Positions 47,408 through 55,844 of a stretch of DNA of 64,000 nucleotides are shown here, one piece after another. A program made the translations under genes and the position numbers. The stretch's first letter is position 1. Each line of letters opens with the position of its first letter. This DNA is from Paenibacillus sp. PL91 (GTDB lineage Bacteria; Bacillota; Bacilli; Paenibacillales; Paenibacillaceae): positions 1 through 64,000 of the forward strand of contig NZ_JABBYG020000005.1 of NCBI RefSeq assembly GCF_012935325.2, in the 5' to 3' direction. Under the pieces are notes generated by a model. That model saw nothing but the letters and a program-made list of their open reading frames with translations. It did not search any database and was not told the origin of the DNA.

Positions 47408-48130
47408 TTGAAGTATTGTACAAGAAAAAAGTCTAAAAAATGTTGTTACAAAAAAAAGGTTGTAGTTGTCTGTAAGCCGAAAAAACATGCAAAGAAAAAT
47501 ATTATTGTGAAAAAGAAAATCGTAAGGGTCACTTGTCCAACACCAGTTGTTAATGTCACTCCTGTACCGGGACCTGCGGGACCACAGGGGCCTCAAGGCG
47601 TACAAGGCGCACAAGGAATTCAAGGGCCTCTTGGCCCAGTAGGACCTCAAGGCGTAACGGGTCCTCAAGGACCTGCCGGAGGGATATCGGATTTTGCTTT
47701 CCTATGCAGCACTTCAGCACAAACTGTTGCAGCAGCGCCTGTCCCAGGTGGGCAAGGAGGGGCAGTGACCTTTACTGATTCACTTATAAATGCTACAGCC
47801 CTTACGTTTGCTCCTCCATCAAGTATTGTTATTAACGAGACTGGAACTTACAATATTAGCTGGGAAGTATTCCCAACTGCCGGCGACAGTGCATTTGGAT
47901 TGTTCTTTGATCCTGCAGGTGCGGCACCAGCTGCATTGGTTCTTTGCAGCAATTATGGCTCAGGTGCAGGCAATAATCCTTACCAAGGGCAAGTTGTCGC
48001 TCAATTAACAGCAGGCGGTGTTTTAACGCTGAATCGCATTGACAATATGGGTGCTCAAACACTACAAAATGCTATCGGTGGAGGTACACCGACCGTAAGT
48101 GCTTCTATTGTTATTGAAAAATTAGCCTAA
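47408..48130 (+). CDS. Collagen-like repeat protein, probable spore-surface (BclA-like)
   Basis: Protein of 240 residues in three parts. The N-terminal 45 residues are rich in Lys and Cys ([16 protein letters not shown]; four Cys within the first 25) and have no signal peptide. About 13 Gly-X-Y triplets follow ([16 protein letters not shown] onward, residues 54-93). The C-terminal 145 residues form a beta-rich domain ([17 protein letters not shown]) like the trimerising heads of exosporium proteins of the BclA/C1q type. The start is TTG with AAGGAGGTG 6 nt upstream. Codon use is more AT-rich than its neighbours. Spore-surface location is inferred. Confidence 0.82.
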   Translation: MKYCTRKKSKKCCYKKKVVVVCKPKKHAKKNIIVKKKIVRVTCPTPVVNVTPVPGPAGPQGPQGVQGAQGIQGPLGPVGPQGVTGPQGPAGGISDFAFLCSTSAQTVAAAPVPGGQGGAVTFTDSLINATALTFAPPSSIVINETGTYNISWEVFPTAGDSAFGLFFDPAGAAPAALVLCSNYGSGAGNNPYQGQVVAQLTAGGVLTLNRIDNMGAQTLQNAIGGGTPTVSASIVIEKLA

Positions 48131-48202
48131 TTAATTCAGTTAATAGTAGAAAACAAAATTAGAAATTAAGGTTCCATCAGTTGACTAGTAGTTTTAAAAG
48201 AT

Positions 48203-48237
48203 CAAGCCTCTGCAAAGGGGCTTGTTCTTTTTTTTTG
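48203..48237 (+). terminator. Terminator of the collagen-like gene
   Basis: CAAGCCTCT-GCAA-AGGGGCTTG (one T-G wobble) followed by TTC and a run of nine T residues. Confidence 0.9.
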
Positions 48238-48282
48238 GGTTTATCGTTTAAGAGATGAAGGAAATAGTTTTTCTTAATGGAA

Positions 48283-48323
48283 AAACAAAAAACCTCAACG
48301 TCGATCTATGATCGATATTGAGG
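48283..48323 (-). terminator. Terminator of the HD-GYP gene at 48339
   Basis: On the minus strand CCTCAA-TA-TCGATC-ATA-GATCGA-CG-TTGAGG runs into TTTTTTGTTTTT, just downstream of the HD-GYP stop codon. Confidence 0.88.
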
Positions 48324-48338
48324 TTGATCGGCGAAAGC

Positions 48339-49394
48339 CTACATATGAACTTGCTGGATCTCATATTCACGCTCAATCGACATGTCAATGAACTGATCGT
48401 CAACTTGAATGAGCGGACGGAAAAATTCGGTTGGGTGGGTCATGACAATAATGCCGATCTCACCGCTTACCAGCTCTACGCGCTTGCCGATGAAATTTGG
48501 CATCATATGCTTGATGAACGTATGTGTCGTAAAAGGATCAAGCTCGTTGAAGCTCAGACGGTACAGTTCCTTGAGTACGAACAGCAAATCGCGTTTCTGC
48601 TGATACACACGCTGAGAGATCATCGCACTGTAAATATCGACTACAGATATGATTTTGGATACTGGATGGATCTCGTCGCCGCTTAAGCCGTGAGGGTATC
48701 CAGTGCCGTCATTTCGTTCGTGGTGCTGCAGCGCGCCAATCGCTACGTATGGCTCGCTGATGGAGCTGGAAATAATATCATGGCCGTAGATCGTATGCTT
48801 CTTCACTTCTTCGTATTCTTCATTAGTAAGACGTCCTGGTTTATTTAAGACGCTTTCCGGGATACGGCATTTTCCAATATCGTGCAGAAAGCCTGCTTTG
48901 CCAATTTGAATGGCTTCTTCATTAGAATACCCAACCCAAGTGGCTAGGTAGTAGGAGAGCATGCCTACCTGCACGGAATGCTGGTAAGTGTAGTCGTCCT
49001 TGGTGTTGAGCAACAGAAGCATAGATACGACATCACGTTCTAATTGAAGATTGCCGAGCAAAGGATCAAGCATGGACGATACTTCTTCATCGTCGATTTC
49101 ACCTTGATTCAGCGCTTTCGCGAACAGCCCTTCAATGTTTTTGACAGCGTTTTCGTATATAGGCTGCATAGTAGGCAGCCATTTTGGATTCACTGTAGAT
49201 TCTAGGGTTCGAGGCGAGGCTTCTTCGCTGGCTCTCTCGTCGATATCGACATATTCAATCTGATGCTGAAATAACCTTGATATTTCTTGTTCATATACGG
49301 TTGTTCCTTTGGAGAGTACATGAAGTCCGTAATTGTTAAATGTATCATTGCTTAATCGGTCTCCATTGATTAATTCTGTTACATGAACCCTCAT
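48339..49394 (-). CDS. HD-GYP domain phosphodiesterase
   Basis: Cytoplasmic protein of 351 residues. An N-terminal region of about 130 residues is followed by an HD-GYP domain with HDIGK (metal HD), HHERNDGTGYPHG (the GYP signature) and the D of VVDIYSAM. Such proteins hydrolyse cyclic-di-GMP. A short C-terminal module (FIGKRVELVSGEIGIIV) is shared with the HD-GYP protein at 54589. The ATG at 49394 has AGAGGTG just upstream; the longer frame to 49463 would run through the promoter and is rejected. Confidence 0.9.
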   Translation of the reverse strand: MRVHVTELINGDRLSNDTFNNYGLHVLSKGTTVYEQEISRLFQHQIEYVDIDERASEEASPRTLESTVNPKWLPTMQPIYENAVKNIEGLFAKALNQGEIDDEEVSSMLDPLLGNLQLERDVVSMLLLLNTKDDYTYQHSVQVGMLSYYLATWVGYSNEEAIQIGKAGFLHDIGKCRIPESVLNKPGRLTNEEYEEVKKHTIYGHDIISSSISEPYVAIGALQHHERNDGTGYPHGLSGDEIHPVSKIISVVDIYSAMISQRVYQQKRDLLFVLKELYRLSFNELDPFTTHTFIKHMMPNFIGKRVELVSGEIGIIVMTHPTEFFRPLIQVDDQFIDMSIEREYEIQQVHM

Positions 49395-49434
49395 CAAGAC
49401 ACCTCTATTAACTGTAGTAACTAATGTACCTACA

Positions 49435-49463
49435 ATAGTAGCAATGAATGAATGGATTGGCAA
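49435..49463 (-). promoter_or_regulatory. Probable sigma-A promoter of the HD-GYP gene
   Basis: On the minus strand TTGCCA (49463-49458) is followed after 17 bp by TACTAT (49440-49435), preceded by TGC, giving an extended -10. It lies about 40 bp before the start codon and makes the gene independent of moeB. Confidence 0.65.
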
Positions 49464-49485
49464 TAAGAGGATTCTAAGATAAAGA

Positions 49486-50580
49486 CTAAATACCTAATAT
49501 TTCCGCATAAATAGCTCTTGCTTTTGTTAATTCATCGGTACCTTGAACGATAGCGCGGCCATCGCTGAATAGGATAAAAGTCAAGGTATCTGAAACAGCA
49601 ATGCGCAGCAAGAAGCGATTTGTCGTGACGGTGCCGATCGGCTTCAACCTGATGGACAGCTCATCCAAGTTAAGCGCGACCGGTTGGTTTGGTGTAATTT
49701 GCACGGAATGGCGGCCGCAAAGGGACGCTGCAGCTGGTTCAGAGACACGCTCATCGAGAAACTCGAACTGCTTCTGTCCGCAGCAAAGACAATCACCGCG
49801 CTTCGCATTGGCAACCGATACTGGCATCCAAGCATGGTTCCAGAGATCGACCTGAAACAGCGTGCGATGCAGCGATTTCCTGTTTCCAGAGAGCAGCTTG
49901 ATCGCTTCGGTTGCTTGTACGGAACCAATAATATCTACGATCGGCGAAATAACGCCCGCAGTCTCGCATGTATCCGTCGTACCGGGCGGGGGCGGTTCAT
50001 TAAATAGGCAGCGATAGCAAGGCGACTCCGAATCATTTGGGAGAATGGTCATCGTCATGCCCGACGCGCCAACAGCTCCGCCATAAATCCAAGGAATGGT
50101 ATTTTTTGCACAATAATCATTAATAAGGTATCTGACAGAAAAGTTATCGCTGCCGTCAATAATGACATCAACGTCTCCCAGCACTTCCTCTGCATTTACT
50201 GCTGTCAAATCGGCTACGACGGGCTCAACCGTGACGGAGCTGTTAATCGCCCGCAAATGTACAGCCGCAGCCTGCGCTTTAGGGAGAAGAGCGAGTACAT
50301 CCTGCTCCGTATAAAGCATCTGTCTTTGTAAATTGCTCCATTCAATAATATCCCGGTCTATTATTCGAACATATCCGACGCCAGATCTTACGAGGTGCTG
50401 AGCGATGACGGAGCCAAGAGCACCCATCCCAACGACAGCTGCGCGACTGCCTGCAAGCTGCTGCTGTCCTTGCTCCCCGACTGGCGTGAACCGGATTTGT
50501 CTTGCATAGCGAGCAGAGCTTGAAGAAGCTGGTGTTTTGGAGACGGCTGTTTCAAGCCCTTCTTTATTTGGTTTGTTCAT
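49486..50580 (-). CDS. moeB: Molybdopterin-synthase adenylyltransferase (MoeB/ThiF family)
   Basis: E1-like enzyme of 364 residues that should adenylate the C-terminal glycine of MoaD. It shows RYARQIRF, the nucleotide loop VVGMGALGSVIAQHL, DRDIIEWSNLQRQ, DGSDNFSVRYLINDYC, and the zinc cysteines CYRC and CLCC. A C-terminal domain of about 90 residues (LCGRHSVQITPNQP ... NRFLLRIAVSDT ... DGRAIVQGTDE) is shared with the ThiF at 61605. The ATG at 50580 has AAGGAG 10 nt upstream. Position 53 bp after the moaDE fusion supports MoeB over ThiF; overlapping roles are possible. Confidence 0.88.
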   Translation of the reverse strand: MNKPNKEGLETAVSKTPASSSSARYARQIRFTPVGEQGQQQLAGSRAAVVGMGALGSVIAQHLVRSGVGYVRIIDRDIIEWSNLQRQMLYTEQDVLALLPKAQAAAVHLRAINSSVTVEPVVADLTAVNAEEVLGDVDVIIDGSDNFSVRYLINDYCAKNTIPWIYGGAVGASGMTMTILPNDSESPCYRCLFNEPPPPGTTDTCETAGVISPIVDIIGSVQATEAIKLLSGNRKSLHRTLFQVDLWNHAWMPVSVANAKRGDCLCCGQKQFEFLDERVSEPAAASLCGRHSVQITPNQPVALNLDELSIRLKPIGTVTTNRFLLRIAVSDTLTFILFSDGRAIVQGTDELTKARAIYAEILGI

Positions 50581-50633
50581 CTTATATAATCTCCTTAAGA
50601 GCTTCATGAATTCATAGCTTCAAAAAAAGCTCG

Positions 50634-51368
50634 CTAAAAATCGGATAAATGCTCGGTCGGATTCCAAGGGCCGAGTTGATGACCCTTCCATTCGGAGCCG
50701 TCCTCCCAAATCTCTTTTTTCCATATAGGTACGATTTGTTTTAGACGTTCAATGGCATATCTGCTCGCCTCATAGCAGCTATCTCGATGGGGGGACGACA
50801 CAGCGATAACGACGCTGGTCTCCGCTAAACCGACTACTCCAATGCGGTGGCTGATCGCGCATAAAGCGCCCTGCCAGCGCTCGGCGATTTCATCGCCGAT
50901 TTGCTGCATAGTCGCAACGGCCATAGGGGCGTAGGCCTCATATTCCAGCCTCACTGTACGCTGGCCATGCGTCCATTCGCGCGTTGTCCCAACGAAAGCG
51001 ATGGCGGCGCCGTGCTCGGGCACAATCACTTTAGCAAGCACGTCATCCGAGCTAATGACGTCGGAAGTTACGACAAAGCGAGGAGCAGCCTCTCTGGCTG
51101 GCTTCTGCAGCTCCTCGCCGCCAGAGACTGGGGGAAGCAAAGCAAGCTCATCCGAGGCATGCAAAATCGTATCCTCGGCAGCGTAGGCATGGTTTCGAGC
51201 GATAAACGCAATTTGAATTAATGCTTTATGCTCGGCATATTCAGCAGAAATGGCTGCTTTCAGCTCGGCGGCACTCATCCGATCGACATCGGATTGCAGC
51301 GTTATGGACGGGACTCCGAGACGCTCGGGAAGCCCGGCAAATAGTTTGATTGTCCAAATATATTTCAT
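50634..51368 (-). CDS. moaDE: MoaD-MoaE fusion (molybdopterin synthase)
   Basis: Protein of 244 residues joining both molybdopterin-synthase subunits. Residues 1-84 are the ubiquitin-like MoaD (IKLFAGLPERLG; LALLPPVSGG), with the Gly83-Gly84 that normally forms its free end. Residues about 97-244 are MoaE (FVGTTREWTHGQRTV; LEYEAYAPMA; HRIGVVGLAETSV; PIWKKEIWEDGSEWKG with the active-site lysines). Thiocarboxylation needs a free Gly84, so cleavage after GG is expected, as reported for MoaX of mycobacteria (family knowledge). The ATG at 51368 follows GAGAGG. It is divergent from moaA and co-directional with moeB. Confidence 0.9.
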   Translation of the reverse strand: MKYIWTIKLFAGLPERLGVPSITLQSDVDRMSAAELKAAISAEYAEHKALIQIAFIARNHAYAAEDTILHASDELALLPPVSGGEELQKPAREAAPRFVVTSDVISSDDVLAKVIVPEHGAAIAFVGTTREWTHGQRTVRLEYEAYAPMAVATMQQIGDEIAERWQGALCAISHRIGVVGLAETSVVIAVSSPHRDSCYEASRYAIERLKQIVPIWKKEIWEDGSEWKGHQLGPWNPTEHLSDF

Positions 51369-51470
51369 GGCATAAAACCTCTCATCGTTTAGGCTCAAAG
51401 CTGTTTATAGAATATCATAATTCAAAAAAAAATGTTATGCTGTTACATAGACAGAAAGGAAGTGAGATTC

Positions 51471-52472
51471 ATGCCGACATTGACGGATCGTTTTGGACGG
51501 GTACACGATTATTTGCGAATTTCAGTAACGGATCGTTGTAATTTGCGATGTTTGTATTGCATGCCTGAGGAAGGAATGGAATTCACGGAATCTGAAAATT
51601 TGCTATCCTATGATCAAATTGTAGAGGTGGTCGAAGCGGGTGCGGCGCTTGGCATTACGAAGCTGCGCATTACGGGCGGAGAGCCGCTTATTCGTCCGGG
51701 TTTGGACGGTTTGATTAGCCGATTATCTGCCATTTCCGGCATTCGCGATATTGCATTAACGACCAATGGGATTTTTCTAGCCAAGCAAGCAGAAGCGCTT
51801 CGAGCAGCAGGCTTGAATCGCGTTAATATAAGTTTGGATACGCTAGACGCCGCCAGATTTCGCTTTATCGCGAGGCGTGGCGAATTAAAGCGCGTGATGG
51901 AAGGAATCGAAGCAGCCGCAGCGGTGGGCTTCGATCCAATTAAGCTGAACTGCGTGCTTCTAAAGGAAGTCAACGAGGACGAAATTGCCGCATTTCTTAA
52001 GCTTGCCTACGAGCAGCCGATGCATGTCAGATTTATAGAATATATGCCGATCGGCCATGCCGATGAAAATTGGAAAAAACACTATTTGCCGCTTTCCCGC
52101 GTACTGGAAGTAGCGGAGCAAGAGGGTTATGCGATTAGCCGCGGGCCTAATGTGCACGGTAACGGACCTTCGGACGACTGGCAAATGAAGGGCGGACGTG
52201 GCTCGTTTGGGCTCATTCACCCGATAAGCGACCATTTCTGCAGCAACTGCAATCGGCTGCGCTTAACGGCTGACGGATCAATAAAACCATGCCTTTATTG
52301 GGTGGATGAATTGAATGTCAAGGATGCCTTCGGACATCCGGAAGAAATGCAGCGTTTGCTGCTGAGAGCGATGGATATTAAACCAGAAAACCACGAGATG
52401 GCGGCCAAGCTGGCGGATGGCGTGCAATCCCACATGCCTACGGAGAGGCGCATGTCACAAATAGGGGGCTGA
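51471..52472 (+). CDS. moaA: GTP 3',8-cyclase MoaA
   Basis: Radical SAM enzyme of 333 residues for the first step of molybdenum cofactor synthesis. C23, C27 and C30 (CNLRCLYC) bind the SAM cluster; a second cluster is held by HFCSNCNRLRL and the Cys of IKPCL; the protein ends in the conserved Gly-Gly. ITGGEPLIRPGL is the SAM-contact motif. The ATG at 51471 has AAAGGAAGTGAG upstream; a longer frame from 51432 is rejected. The next gene begins 9 bp after its stop. Confidence 0.95.
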   Translation: MPTLTDRFGRVHDYLRISVTDRCNLRCLYCMPEEGMEFTESENLLSYDQIVEVVEAGAALGITKLRITGGEPLIRPGLDGLISRLSAISGIRDIALTTNGIFLAKQAEALRAAGLNRVNISLDTLDAARFRFIARRGELKRVMEGIEAAAAVGFDPIKLNCVLLKEVNEDEIAAFLKLAYEQPMHVRFIEYMPIGHADENWKKHYLPLSRVLEVAEQEGYAISRGPNVHGNGPSDDWQMKGGRGSFGLIHPISDHFCSNCNRLRLTADGSIKPCLYWVDELNVKDAFGHPEEMQRLLLRAMDIKPENHEMAAKLADGVQSHMPTERRMSQIGG

Positions 52473-52481
52473 TGATTACCG

Positions 52482-52949
52482 ATGCAAGAGATCAGAATCG
52501 AGCATTTTGAGCTGGGCTTGTCTGAGACTAGCCCAGCCGAGATGGCTGAGCTAGCAGGAGCAAGCTTCCCCATAGCGGATAGAGTGCCAGAGACGGCAGG
52601 AGAAGCGTTTGATTGGCATGGATGGTATTTGGGGTGGCTTCAGCATGCGGGCAAGTCTGATGCAGCTATTAAGCCCACACATTTGATTGTTGAGGCAGCA
52701 GATACTTTTGAAGCAAAGATCCCTTGGGAGCAGCTTGATCAAGCTGCCGTATTATATCAGCTAGAAGGCGAGCCCTTGAAGAAGACAGGGCCTATTCGTC
52801 TTTATGTACCTAATGGAAGCAGCAAATGCTTAAATGTGAAGAGTATCGTCAAGCTTAAAATAGTGAACCATACAGCAATTGATCAAGAAGAAGCGACTTA
52901 TGGATTCAAGCATACATTTTCTGCTGATGAATTGCGTAAGAACAGATAG
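52482..52949 (+). CDS. Small molybdopterin-oxidoreductase-like domain protein, probably non-catalytic
   Basis: Protein of 155 residues, the second gene after moaA. Its second half (KIPWEQLDQAAVLYQLEGEP; LKKTGPIRLYVPNGSSK; CLNVKSIVKLKIV) follows the end of sulfite-oxidase/YedY-type molybdopterin domains, where a substrate-like GEPL...GxPLRLxVP pattern precedes the cofactor loop. The only cysteine is in SSKCLN, so the molybdenum-coordinating cysteine seen mid-domain in true enzymes appears absent. No signal peptide. Either a cofactor-binding helper or a degenerate enzyme. The family call is tentative. Confidence 0.6.
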   Translation: MQEIRIEHFELGLSETSPAEMAELAGASFPIADRVPETAGEAFDWHGWYLGWLQHAGKSDAAIKPTHLIVEAADTFEAKIPWEQLDQAAVLYQLEGEPLKKTGPIRLYVPNGSSKCLNVKSIVKLKIVNHTAIDQEEATYGFKHTFSADELRKNR

Positions 52950-52991
52950 AGCGACTTTGCGGCGCTTACACGAAGCAATGAGGAGGCGTGC

Positions 52992-54440
52992 ATGAATTTG
53001 ACGGACAACTTTCGTACACGGGTAGTGCTCCTTCATAGCAACGATATACATAGCCGTCTGGAGCATGCCGCCAAAATAGCTTCCTTCATCGCGGAGGAGC
53101 GGCGGACCTACGGCAGCGACCAAGTGTTAACCGTAGACTGTGGCGATCATATGGATCGGATGCGGATAGAAACGGAAGGCAGCGACGGAATCGTAAATGT
53201 AGAACTGCTGAATGATGCAGGCTATGAAGTCATTACGCTTGGCAATAATGAAGGACTGACTTATTCCTTTCAAACGATAGCGGACGCATACGTTAATCGA
53301 GCGAATTTTGCAGTTGTGTGCGCTAATATGCGCGATTCCTCAACTGGCGAACAGCCGGATTGGCTTCTCCCGAGCACCATTGTTGATAAAAATGGACTGC
53401 GCATCGGGATCATTGGCGTTACTGCGGCCTTCAATGATTTTTATTCGCTGCTTGGCTGGCAGGTGTCAGATCCCTTTGAAGAGGTGAGAGTGCAAGCTCT
53501 CAAGCTAAGAGAGCAGGTTGATGTATTGATCGTGATGTCTCACCTTGGCATAACCTCGGATCGTCTAATGGCGGAGAAGCAGCTGGGTATCGATCTCATT
53601 TTAGGAGCGCATACCCATCATTTATTAGAGGAACCGATTGTCATCGGCGACACGACCATTTGCGCAGCCGGCAAATTCGGGGAGTACATCGGACGGGTAG
53701 AAATCGGGTTCGACTCGGTATCTGCCCGTCCTCTGTTCCGCGCAGCTTGCGTGCCTACGTCCGCTTTTGTAGAGCATCCAGATGCTGCAGCCATCATCAG
53801 CAGTTATCGCAAGTCGGGCCAGCAGCGACTAAGCCGGGTGATTGCGAAGCTTGCAGAACCGCTGCCTGCCAGAATTGACCGTGAATCGCCGCTCAGCAAC
53901 CTGCTAGCCGCTGGCTTGCGGCGCTGGGCGGATGCCGAGATTGGCATCGTCAATGCGGGTCAACTGCTTGGCGGCCTGGCGCAAGGAGAGGTGACAGCAG
54001 GTGAGCTGCACGCTCTCTGCCCGTCGCCGATCAATCCTTGCAGGATGACGATCGCCGGAACAGATATAAGGGCAGCGCTGGAGCAAGCGCTGCTGCCTGA
54101 ATTTATTAACAAGCCGATCAAAGGCTATGGCTTTCGCGGCGAAGTGCTCGGTACGCTTGCCATAGATGGCTTGTCCGTCACTTATGATTCAACGAGGCCG
54201 CCGATGAGCAGAATTATCAAAGCGGAAGTAAACGGAGCTCCGCTTGCTGATGAACGGATTTATACGATTGGCACGATTGATATGTTCAGCTTCAAGGCGG
54301 GTTATGAGTCTTTAGCCAATGCCGTTCAATTCACCTATTATTTGCCGGAATTTATTCGAGACGTTATAGCGGATCAGCTTCTAAATTTTTCCGCTATTGC
54401 CGAATGCCGTCAAGTACGATGGAGCGATGTATCGAAATAG
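52992..54440 (+). CDS. yunD: YunD-like metallophosphoesterase/5'-nucleotidase
   Basis: Protein of 482 residues with the two-domain UshA architecture: an N-terminal metallophosphoesterase (LLHSNDIHSRL; TVDCGDHMDR; LGNNEGLTY; MSHLGITSD; GAHTHHLLE) and a C-terminal 5'-nucleotidase domain (EIGIVNAGQLLGGL; GYGFRGEVLGTLAI). Unlike UshA it lacks a signal peptide, so it is cytoplasmic, like B. subtilis YunD. The usual catalytic GNHE motif reads GNNE. GAGGAGGCGTGC provides the ribosome binding site. Substrate is unknown. Confidence 0.87.
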   Translation: MNLTDNFRTRVVLLHSNDIHSRLEHAAKIASFIAEERRTYGSDQVLTVDCGDHMDRMRIETEGSDGIVNVELLNDAGYEVITLGNNEGLTYSFQTIADAYVNRANFAVVCANMRDSSTGEQPDWLLPSTIVDKNGLRIGIIGVTAAFNDFYSLLGWQVSDPFEEVRVQALKLREQVDVLIVMSHLGITSDRLMAEKQLGIDLILGAHTHHLLEEPIVIGDTTICAAGKFGEYIGRVEIGFDSVSARPLFRAACVPTSAFVEHPDAAAIISSYRKSGQQRLSRVIAKLAEPLPARIDRESPLSNLLAAGLRRWADAEIGIVNAGQLLGGLAQGEVTAGELHALCPSPINPCRMTIAGTDIRAALEQALLPEFINKPIKGYGFRGEVLGTLAIDGLSVTYDSTRPPMSRIIKAEVNGAPLADERIYTIGTIDMFSFKAGYESLANAVQFTYYLPEFIRDVIADQLLNFSAIAECRQVRWSDVSK

Positions 54441-54588
54441 TAAATTAAATGCCGATTTCCGGCAAAATATGTCGAAAAAATAGTATAAAATGGTTGCGAT
54501 TTTCTCGTTTTTCCCGTACATTAACATTACGAACGGCTTTTTCCGATGTAATAGTTAGCATATCTTTTTATGGGGAAGGATCGAGAAA

Positions 54589-55707
54589 ATGCGTTTGTTG
54601 CCAATTGCGAGATGCAGGCCAGGTATGAAGCTTGCCAAAAAAATATTTTCTCAGGAAGGCCTCGTCCTTCTCGGCGAAAACATAGAGCTGACTGATCGTC
54701 TAATTTCCCGCTTGGAGCAATGCGGGATTCAATATGTTTATATAGCAGATCCGAGAACGGACGATATTGTATTGCCTTCCTTAATCAGCGAGGAAACGAT
54801 GAAGTCCGCTCTCAAAGAAATTAGAACGAGTTTCCGAGAGATGATGGATCGGCCGAAAAGGAAGAAGGGTGTTACCTACCCTTACATCGCCCAGCCATTC
54901 AAGCAAATGATGAATATGATCATCGATGATCTGTCAAGCCATAAGGACGCCATGATCATGCTGATGGACATGAGCTCCGTCGATCATTATTTGTATCAGC
55001 ATTCCTTGAATGTTTGCGTCTATACGACGCTGCTCGGCATGTCGAACGGCTACTCGAAGGAGGAGCTTACGACGCTTGGCATGGGTGCGCTTCTGCATGA
55101 CATCGGCAAAACGCAAATTGCGATCGATGTGTTAAGGAAGCCCGGATCCCTCTCGAAAGAGGAATTCGAGGCGATGAAGCAGCATGCGAAAATCGGCTAC
55201 GAGCTATTGAAGGATGAGCCTAACCTCCCGCTGCTAGTAGCCCACTGTGCTTTCCAGCATCATGAGCGTATTGACGGAAGCGGTTATCCGCGCGGCATCA
55301 AGGGCAATGAGATTCATGATTATGCAAAGTGGATCGGGCTTGTTGATTCGTACGATGCGATGACAACAAATCGGGTCTATAGCTCGCCAATGCTTCCTCA
55401 TCATGCGATTGAGCGGTTGTACGCAGGAACTGGGACCCTTTATGAGCAAAAAATGGTTCAGCTGTTCCGTGACAAGGTAGCTATTTATCCAATCGGGATA
55501 ACAGTTAAGCTGCAATCGGGCGTATCGGGTATTGTCGCGGATCTTAATCACTCTTATCCGCATAGGCCGATTGTACGCGTCTTGTATAATGAAGCGGGAG
55601 AAGAGCTTGCATGTCCGTATGAAGTTGATTTGTCGAAGCAGCTGACGATGATGATCGTAAGCGTAAATGACGACTCTGCTGAAGTACAGCATGCCTCTGG
55701 TATTTAA
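54589..55707 (+). CDS. HD-GYP domain phosphodiesterase
   Basis: Cytoplasmic protein of 372 residues. A region of about 125 residues (PGMKLAKKIFSQEGLVLLGE motif at the start, common before HD-GYP domains) leads into an HD-GYP domain with LLHDIGKTQIA, HHERIDGSGYPRG and LVDSYDAMTTNRVY, then a C-terminal module (IYPIGITVKLQSGVSGIVAD). Expected to hydrolyse cyclic-di-GMP. GGGAAGGATC lies upstream of the ATG. It is monocistronic, ending in a terminator, and is the second HD-GYP gene in 6 kb. Confidence 0.92.
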   Translation: MRLLPIARCRPGMKLAKKIFSQEGLVLLGENIELTDRLISRLEQCGIQYVYIADPRTDDIVLPSLISEETMKSALKEIRTSFREMMDRPKRKKGVTYPYIAQPFKQMMNMIIDDLSSHKDAMIMLMDMSSVDHYLYQHSLNVCVYTTLLGMSNGYSKEELTTLGMGALLHDIGKTQIAIDVLRKPGSLSKEEFEAMKQHAKIGYELLKDEPNLPLLVAHCAFQHHERIDGSGYPRGIKGNEIHDYAKWIGLVDSYDAMTTNRVYSSPMLPHHAIERLYAGTGTLYEQKMVQLFRDKVAIYPIGITVKLQSGVSGIVADLNHSYPHRPIVRVLYNEAGEELACPYEVDLSKQLTMMIVSVNDDSAEVQHASGI

Positions 55708-55721
55708 TTGATGATGAGCGT

Positions 55722-55748
55722 GGGGAGCCGATGTGGCTCCTTTTTTCT
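55722..55748 (+). terminator. Terminator of the HD-GYP gene
   Basis: GGGAGCC-GATGT-GGCTCC followed by six T residues and further T-rich sequence, 15 nt after the stop codon. Confidence 0.9.
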
Positions 55749-55844
55749 TCTTTTTTTTTTCGTTTTATTTGCTTCCTTCGCAGTCGCGCATTACAATAAA
55801 ACAAGAATGTTTCATTCCAGATAATAAGTCAGGTGCTGAAGAAA

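Noticed and set aside
47339..47668. Minus-strand open frame opposite the collagen-like gene
   Set aside because: It is antisense to the Gly-X-Y repeat and strong ribosome binding site of a convincing plus-strand gene.
54450..54464. TGCCG-ATTTC-CGGCA hairpin after yunD as a terminator
   Set aside because: The stem is only 5 bp and no T-run follows it.
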